64,000 bases of DNA from Kiloniellaceae bacterium (GTDB lineage: Bacteria; Pseudomonadota; Alphaproteobacteria; Kiloniellales; Kiloniellaceae): the NCBI GenBank assembly GCA_021776195.1, contig JAJFGK010000129.1:1-64000 (forward strand), written 5' to 3'. Positions 58,851-64,000 of the stretch are shown here, in pieces (within the stretch, counting starts at the first letter, position 1; each line of letters begins with the position of its first letter). The translations under genes were made by a program, and so were the position numbers. Under the pieces are notes generated by a model. It was not told the DNA's origin. It saw only the letters and a program-made list of their open reading frames with translations, and made no database searches.

Positions 58851-60191
58851 ATGTTCGACAAAGTCCTGATCGCCAACCGCGGCGAGATCGCGCTCCGCAT
58901 CCACCGCGCCTGCCGCGAGATGGGCATCAAGACGGTCGCCGTGCATTCGACGGCCGACGCCGACGCCATGCACGTGCGCCTGGCCGACGAATCGGTCTGT
59001 ATCGGTCCGCCGGCGAGCAAGGACAGCTACCTGAACATGCCCGCCATTCTTTCGGCGGCGGTCATCACCGGGGCCGACGCGATTCACCCGGGTGTCGGGT
59101 TCCTGGCGGAAAGCGCCGACTTCGCCCGCATGGTGGAAGAACACGGCCTGGTCTTTATCGGTCCCTCGCCGGAACACATCGCGCTGATGGGCGACAAGGT
59201 GGCGGCCAAGGCCGCCGCCAAGGACCTGGGCCTGCCCCTGGTGCCGGGCTCGGACGGTGCCATCGATGACATCGACGAGGCCGTCCGGGTCGCCGACGAG
59301 ATCGGCTATCCGGTCCTGGTCAAGGCGGCGGCTGGCGGCGGCGGCCGCGGCATGAAGCTGGCGCAGAGCGCCGATGAACTGGAAGATGCCCTGCGCCTGG
59401 CCGGCAACGAGGCGATGGCGGCCTTTGGCAACGCCACGGTCTATCTGGAAAAGTACCTGTCCACGCCGCGTCACATCGAGGTGCAGTTGCTGGCCGATGG
59501 CCTGGGCAACGTCATTCACATGGGCGAGCGGGACTGTTCCCTGCAGCGCCGCCACCAGAAACTGCTGGAAGAAACGCCCTCCCCCGCGCTGAACGCCCGG
59601 GAGCGCGAGGCCATCGGCAAGGTCGTGACCGATGCCATCTTGAAACTGAGCTACCGCAGCGCCGGCACGATTGAATTCCTATACGAAAACGGGTCCTTCT
59701 ACTTCATCGAAATGAACACCCGGCTGCAGGTCGAGCACCCGATTTCCGAGGCCATCACCGGCATCGATCTGGTGCGCGAGCAGATCCGCATCGCCGCCGG
59801 TTCGCCGCTCGGCATCCGTCAGGAGGAAATCCACTTTTCCGGCCATGCCATCGAGTGTCGGATCAACGCGGAGAACCCGAAGACCTTCACGCCCTCGCCC
59901 GGCAAGGTCACCGACTACCACGCACCGGGCGGTCTGGGGGTCCGGGTCGATTCCGGCCTCTACGCCGGCTACAGCGTTCCGCCCTACTACGACAGCCTGA
60001 TCGCCAAGCTGGTGGTCCACGGGCAGACCCGCAACGAGTGCCTGATGCGCCTGCGCCGGGCGCTGGAAGAGTTCGTCATCGTCGGGATCGAGACCACGAT
60101 TCCGCTCCATCAGGAACTGATCGGCAACGGCAGTTTCATCGACGGCAACTACGACATTCACTGGCTGGAACGCTATATGGACGGGGCTTGA
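58851..60191 (+). CDS. accC: Biotin carboxylase of acetyl-CoA carboxylase
   Basis: A 446-residue ATP-grasp enzyme that carboxylates biotin on AccB. Visible features are KVLIANRGEIALRIHRACRE, IHPGVGFLAESADFA, the Gly-rich ATP lid KAAAGGGGRGMKL, the HIEVQLLAD strand and EMNTRLQVEHPISEAITG with the catalytic residues. ATG 58851 is 13 nt after accB; a GTG directly precedes it. Confidence 0.96.
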   Translation: MFDKVLIANRGEIALRIHRACREMGIKTVAVHSTADADAMHVRLADESVCIGPPASKDSYLNMPAILSAAVITGADAIHPGVGFLAESADFARMVEEHGLVFIGPSPEHIALMGDKVAAKAAAKDLGLPLVPGSDGAIDDIDEAVRVADEIGYPVLVKAAAGGGGRGMKLAQSADELEDALRLAGNEAMAAFGNATVYLEKYLSTPRHIEVQLLADGLGNVIHMGERDCSLQRRHQKLLEETPSPALNAREREAIGKVVTDAILKLSYRSAGTIEFLYENGSFYFIEMNTRLQVEHPISEAITGIDLVREQIRIAAGSPLGIRQEEIHFSGHAIECRINAENPKTFTPSPGKVTDYHAPGGLGVRVDSGLYAGYSVPPYYDSLIAKLVVHGQTRNECLMRLRRALEEFVIVGIETTIPLHQELIGNGSFIDGNYDIHWLERYMDGA

Positions 60192-60258
60192 AATCCGGCC
60201 CGGCCAGGCTGTTAAATGGCTGGCGGAAAGCTGGTCCAATTTAGCAAGGAACAGCACG

Positions 60259-60900
60259 GTGCAGCTCACGCCCGATCTTCTCTTGAAGGCCTACGCTATC
60301 GGGATCTTCCCCATGGCCGAAAGCCGCGCCGATCCTGAACTGCACTGGATCGACCCGGAAGAGCGCGGCGTCCTGCCGCTCGACGGCTTCCATCTGCCGC
60401 GCCGTCTCAAACGCACCCTGCGGCAACGACGCTATGAGGTCTCCTGCGACCGATCCTTCGACCAAGTGATCCGCGCCTGCGCCGCCCGGACCGACAACCG
60501 ACCCGACACCTGGATCAACCCGGTGATCGAAAGATTGGTGAACGACCTCTATCGCATGGGCTTTGCCCACTGCATCGAGGTGCGGCGGGACGATCGGCTG
60601 GTCGGCGGCCTCTACGGGATTGCCCTGGGCGCCTGTTTCTTCGGCGAGTCGATGTTCAGCCGCGAGCGCGACGCCAGCAAGATCGCGCTGTCGCATCTTG
60701 TTCTTCGCCTGAAAAAGGGCGGCTTCCGGCTGCTCGACACCCAATTCAACACTGACCATCTGAGCCAGTTCGGCGTCGTCGAGATCCCCCGCGAACGCTA
60801 CCGCGACCTGCTGGGCCGTTCGGTCAACCTTCCCGCCGAGTTCCCGCGCGGCCCAGTCAGCGACGCGGAACTCGAAGACTTCCTCGACAACGCCGGCTGA
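60259..60900 (+). CDS. aat: Leucyl/phenylalanyl-tRNA-protein transferase
   Basis: A 213-residue enzyme that adds Leu or Phe to N-terminal Lys or Arg residues and so marks proteins for ClpAP (N-end rule). The family motifs are LLKAYAIGIFPMAES, LHWIDPEERGVLPL, TWINPVIERLVNDLYRMGFAHCIE, LYGIALGACFFGESMFSRE and LDTQFNTDHLSQFGVVEI. AAGGA lies 8 nt before GTG 60259. It lies 67 nt after accC on the same strand. Confidence 0.95.
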   Translation: MQLTPDLLLKAYAIGIFPMAESRADPELHWIDPEERGVLPLDGFHLPRRLKRTLRQRRYEVSCDRSFDQVIRACAARTDNRPDTWINPVIERLVNDLYRMGFAHCIEVRRDDRLVGGLYGIALGACFFGESMFSRERDASKIALSHLVLRLKKGGFRLLDTQFNTDHLSQFGVVEIPRERYRDLLGRSVNLPAEFPRGPVSDAELEDFLDNAG

Positions 60901-61067
60901 CAGCTCGCCGTTGGCATTGGCCGACTTGCCGCCATCGGCATGACCTGTGCGATTTCCCGCCCAGCACTCTGACAGCGGTCCGGGACCGTCGAACGGATCC
61001 AATCCTTCCCGATGGCGAGCGATGCGCGTCGATTGACACATCGCCGTCCGAAAAACAAAGTGCAGCG

Positions 61068-61580
61068 ATGCGTGTGGAGGAAGAATCCGAAGACCGGCTG
61101 GTCCTAAGGGACACCCAACTCGACAAGAAACTCGGGATATCGGCCCTCGTGGTCGTTCTTCTGGTAATCGCCTTCTCTTTTGCCGAGGGCGGCGATTGGA
61201 TCGAGGCGTCAATCCCCGTGGCGCTGGCGGCGGGCGCTATCCTGTATCTGAAACTTACGATTCTCAGCGCGGTTGTCACGTTCGATCGCGCGACCGATCG
61301 GGTCACCCTGTCGGTCACGGGCCGGAAAGGGAGCGAAGAATGGAACTGGAAGCTGAGCGATCTGGAAGGTGCCGAGGTCAGCGCGACGAGAGGCTCAGGG
61401 GATTCCCACGGAGGCGGTCGCAAACGACCGGTGATCGTCCTCAAAGACGGCACACGGGTGCCGATCCGTCCCTATCTTTCGGCGGGCGCGCAAACCTGGG
61501 ACGCGATCATCGCTATCCGTCGGTTTATCGGCCAGGAAAGGAGGGACGACCTGCCCGTCGGCTGGATATCCGACGACTGA
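61068..61580 (+). CDS. Small membrane protein with two predicted helices
   Basis: A 170-residue protein with a hydrophilic start, membrane helices at about 23-39 and 46-64, and a cytoplasmic C-terminal half rich in beta-type segments (VTFDRATDRVTLSVTG, PVIVLKDGTRVPIRPY). This layout resembles PH-like or DUF-type membrane proteins that monitor envelope state, but I recognise no named family. Overall coding character is good. Confidence 0.65.
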   Translation: MRVEEESEDRLVLRDTQLDKKLGISALVVVLLVIAFSFAEGGDWIEASIPVALAAGAILYLKLTILSAVVTFDRATDRVTLSVTGRKGSEEWNWKLSDLEGAEVSATRGSGDSHGGGRKRPVIVLKDGTRVPIRPYLSAGAQTWDAIIAIRRFIGQERRDDLPVGWISDD

Positions 61581-61774
61581 AAAAGCGCCTGGACTCGAAG
61601 ACAAAGCGAACGAGAAGGGGGGCAGCATTCCCCTTACCGCCCCAAACTCTCCGTTGCTGACGGCGCCCCGTGAGGCCCGCCGGGTACCTTCACCGTACTT
61701 GCGCTCTGTCGGCCAACCGGTTTGATTGTCCGACCGGAAAGTCGCGGCACCGATGATCAAGTGGAGAGAAAAAC

Positions 61775-62302
61775 GTGAACATTCACGAAAGCCCCGAAAT
61801 AGACGCCTTTTGGAATACTGCTTGCAAGGCCCTCGATATCGATGAGAGCTCGCGCCACCAGGCCCTCCCCTTTGCGGAAGCTGACGAACACTCGCCAAAG
61901 GAACGACATGACCTCATCGATAGCATCGGCGCATTGGCGGTAAGGAGCTTGAAACGGGGAACCTGCCACCAGGCCATGCAATTCGAAATCGAAGGCATTC
62001 CCATGCGCCGGGTTGGCGATTACTGGATTGTTGTCAAAACCGATGGGACCCCGGTTTGCGTGGTCCAAATCATTGCCATCCACATTGTACCCTTCAATCT
62101 AGTCGGCCCCGAGTTTGCCGCCTCCGAGGGGCCGGAAAGAGGGCTGATCCCAAGCCACGAGAACTGGAGTTTCGGGCACAGGCGGTATTTCAAAGCACAA
62201 TGCGAACGTTGGGGTGTTCCCTGGCGCGAAGACAATCCGGTCGTTTGCGAGAGCTTTATCACCGTCTATAGTCCAGATTACCCCGTGGGCATCAGGGATT
62301 GA
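61775..62302 (+). CDS. ASCH-domain protein
   Basis: A 175-residue protein of the ASCH superfamily (YhfF-like), a beta-barrel related to PUA domains and thought to bind RNA or modified nucleosides. Conserved parts are FWNTACKALDI, a central GDYWIVVKTDGTPVCVVQI, then VPFNLVGPEFAASEG and FITVYSP at the end. GTGGAGAG lies 6 nt before GTG 61775. Somewhat lower GC than its neighbours. Confidence 0.8.
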   Translation: MNIHESPEIDAFWNTACKALDIDESSRHQALPFAEADEHSPKERHDLIDSIGALAVRSLKRGTCHQAMQFEIEGIPMRRVGDYWIVVKTDGTPVCVVQIIAIHIVPFNLVGPEFAASEGPERGLIPSHENWSFGHRRYFKAQCERWGVPWREDNPVVCESFITVYSPDYPVGIRD

Positions 62303-62651
62303 TGGTCGCACCGGCGAGCCATGAAGAGGGCGCCGCGTCATTTGTTCGATGTCACGGACCGCTCATGGATCACAATATCCGACAGTCCTCTCGGGATAGT
62401 GGTTGATTTTGTGATCCAGGACCCGCTTTAAGGATCTCGGACTTCCGCTCAGGATCCAATTCGGCAGCATCCCGGTTCGCGTCGCTCAAATCGCCCGTTA
62501 CCGCGTAGCGCACCGCACACGCAGCCATCAGTTATCGGAAGCGTCGTTTCGCAATTGTCAGACCCTCCTTCATCGCCTTGGAAGGGGTTTAGCATCGCGG
62601 TCCTGTATCAGGATCACCGCCATTCGTCATGAGCGGCCAAGCGCTTCCCGT
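62303..62651. other. Intergenic region between convergent genes, one inverted repeat
   Basis: About 350 bp without a supported gene. TGGATCACAA at 62366-62375 is the reverse complement of 62409-62418 and would form a 10-bp stem with a 33-nt loop. Codon use across the rest is not coding-like; it may be a decayed gene or a spacer. Confidence 0.5.
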
Positions 62652-63176
62652 TTAGTCATCGAGTTCGTCATCGACCGCCCAGTCAGCGAAGCTCAGAGGT
62701 TCGCTTTGATCGTCTGAAAACCCCCATATTCCCGAGGTGGAAAACACCAGATGCTTTCCGTCGCGAGGAAAATGCGCGACATCGAGGCCCGAACTCTCGC
62801 CCCCCATCAAATAGACGAGATCCTCTTTGAAAGGATTGGTGAGATGATGCGGTGGACCGTCGGGCGCGGGAAAAGCCATAATGTCGCCCGGGCCGACGTC
62901 GATTGTCTCGTCTCCAATTTCTGCGCGACCTCGACCAGATAAGATGATCAGAAATTCCTCATCCCGTTCATGGCGGTGATAGAGGAAGCTCTCTTTGGCA
63001 GGCGGCACGCGGGCCACGTAAAGCGCCAACCGTTTCAGCCCGAAAATCGGTGCAAGACGCTTTAAGTACACATCGGAATTCGGATTGAGCGGGTGCCGAA
63101 TGTGGGCCTCTGGCACCGCCTCTTGTTCGGCCTTGGACAAATGGTTCTTCGGACCGTTGTCAACATTGACGGGCAT
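62652..63176 (-). CDS. Cupin-domain protein
   Basis: A 174-residue protein with a cupin barrel at about 55-125. Metal ligands are suggested by YHRHERDEEFLIILSGRG (motif 1: two His, one Glu) and GDIMAFPAPDGPPHHL (motif 2). The rest has no recognised domain. It starts 10 nt after the methyltransferase gene and is probably co-transcribed. Substrate unknown. Confidence 0.85.
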   Translation of the reverse strand: MPVNVDNGPKNHLSKAEQEAVPEAHIRHPLNPNSDVYLKRLAPIFGLKRLALYVARVPPAKESFLYHRHERDEEFLIILSGRGRAEIGDETIDVGPGDIMAFPAPDGPPHHLTNPFKEDLVYLMGGESSGLDVAHFPRDGKHLVFSTSGIWGFSDDQSEPLSFADWAVDDELDD

Positions 63177-63186
63177 GGTCGGATCC

Positions 63187-63990
63187 TCAGCTAAGGGCCT
63201 TCGCCTTAACGGCCCACGCCCTGGCGACTAGTCGCACGGCGCCTTTCGCGCCTAAGTCTTCGGCCAACTGCGCCTTCAATCGCTCCCTATGATCTTCCTG
63301 GAGGCTCGCGCAGTAACCTGGCGCGGGACCGGCACCAAGTGTGAAGGGGTCCCAAAACGCCTCGAAATCTTCGAACTCGGTCTCCACCTCCAACGGCTCG
63401 ATGGCGGCATTGGGAATACCTGCCTCCCGGCAAATTTCGCACAGGCCATCTGCTGTACAAAAGGGGAAGCGGGCGCTCTCATTCAAATCGGAAGCCGTTG
63501 GATCTACCTTTGCTGCCGCGTTCCAAAACGCATCGATGAAACCCATACCACCGCCGGGATAATCCCAAACGTAGAATGACAACAAGCCGCCAGGCCGCAG
63601 GATGCGTTGCATCTCGTTTAGCGCGGCAATCTTGTCGGGAATGAAATTCAGCACGAGGGCAGATGTCACGACGTCAAAGGCCGCGTCGTTTGCCGGCACC
63701 TGCTGGGCATCGGCGATCTCGAATCGAACCCGTGGATCATCCAGGGTACCGCTGGCGTGAGCCACGAATTCCGATGATTGATCCGTCGCAAGGATGGAGC
63801 GGGGATCACAGTTTGCCAGGACAGTTGCCGTAAGGGCGCCGCTGCCGCAACCGATTTCCAGCCAATCTGCGTTCTGGGGTGCCGTTAGCCAGTCCACAAA
63901 CCTTACAGCAATGCGGCGGCTCCACCGGCCCATGTAAAGCTCGTAGCCTTGCCCGGCGTTCCAAGCATCATATTCTGAATCTCTTTTCAC
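63187..63990 (-). CDS. Class I SAM-dependent methyltransferase
   Basis: A 267-residue methyltransferase of the UbiE/SmtA-like group. Motif I is WLEIGCGSGALTATVL, followed by the acidic ILATDQSSEF, then RFEIADAQQVPANDAAFD and RILRPGGLLSFYVWDY. The start GTG 63988-63990 lies 10 bp from the window edge; a longer form beyond the window cannot be excluded. Upstream gene of a two-gene unit with the cupin. Confidence 0.88.
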   Translation of the reverse strand: MKRDSEYDAWNAGQGYELYMGRWSRRIAVRFVDWLTAPQNADWLEIGCGSGALTATVLANCDPRSILATDQSSEFVAHASGTLDDPRVRFEIADAQQVPANDAAFDVVTSALVLNFIPDKIAALNEMQRILRPGGLLSFYVWDYPGGGMGFIDAFWNAAAKVDPTASDLNESARFPFCTADGLCEICREAGIPNAAIEPLEVETEFEDFEAFWDPFTLGAGPAPGYCASLQEDHRERLKAQLAEDLGAKGAVRLVARAWAVKAKALS

Positions 63991-64000
63991 ACCTGCCCTC

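Overview
The window is high-GC chromosomal DNA from an alphaproteobacterium. The closest fit is a free-living Rhodospirillales-type organism. This rests on the rne / amiC / mrcA / prfB neighbourhood, an alphaproteobacterial RNase E with an acidic insert in its S1 domain and a terminal GWW motif, a CheZ of the alphaproteobacterial type, and the dgcN-dgcA genes known from marine proteobacteria. The assignment is inferred from gene content alone. No rRNA, tRNA or CRISPR array was seen.

Layout. 1-2050 is an accessory patch: the 3' part of an IS5-family transposase, an AT-rich immunity-like gene, an orphan C-terminal polymorphic-toxin module, and a cluster of REP-like repeats. 2059-7442 holds a small ABM monooxygenase, a membrane protein, a three-gene operon built on an ExbB/TolQ-type proton channel with an ExbD/MotB-like partner and a zinc-ribbon membrane protein, and a divergent ArsR / ABM pair. 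7738-10570 is a compact operon of fatty-acyl-AMP ligase, acyl carrier protein and WcbI-like protein. A patatin phospholipase and a complete branched-chain amino-acid ABC transporter (binding protein, livH, livM, livG, livF) follow.

16621-19601 carries a CheZ phosphatase gene between two paralogous methyltransferase-like genes. Next come rpmJ with a clear terminator and the glycolate oxidase genes glcD-glcE-glcF. A 280-bp inverted-repeat element sits exactly in the glcE stop codon. 24515-34650 is a run of small stress, transport and modification genes: a BNR-repeat protein, DUF3291, a Tag-like glycosylase, DUF2817, TPR, two GNATs, an MFS carrier, RarD, glutaredoxin, an AhpD-like gene under a TetR regulator with two matching operators, and an L,D-transpeptidase-fold protein. 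34680-40868 is an amino-acid region: PCMT-like, dgcA and dgcN (D-glutamate catabolism), with a divergent gamma-glutamyltransferase and MATE pair.

41129-43758 has a hybrid histidine kinase convergent with an XRE regulator. 43922-52586 is the conserved core block prfB (with programmed +1 frameshift), mrcA, amiC and divergent rne. 52612-60900 holds an aminotransferase, a gamma-glutamyltransferase-like lipoprotein that seems to lack the catalytic Thr, an M48 protease with TPRs, a DsbA-like protein, aroQ-accB-accC and aat. The end (61068-63990) has a small membrane protein, an ASCH protein, a cupin and a methyltransferase.

Most striking: the ExbB/ExbD/zinc-ribbon operon of unknown function, the inverted-repeat element in the glcE stop codon that separates glcF from its ribosome binding site, the paired TetR operators, CheZ with a FliM-like tail between two methyltransferase paralogues, and the apparently inactive GGT lipoprotein.
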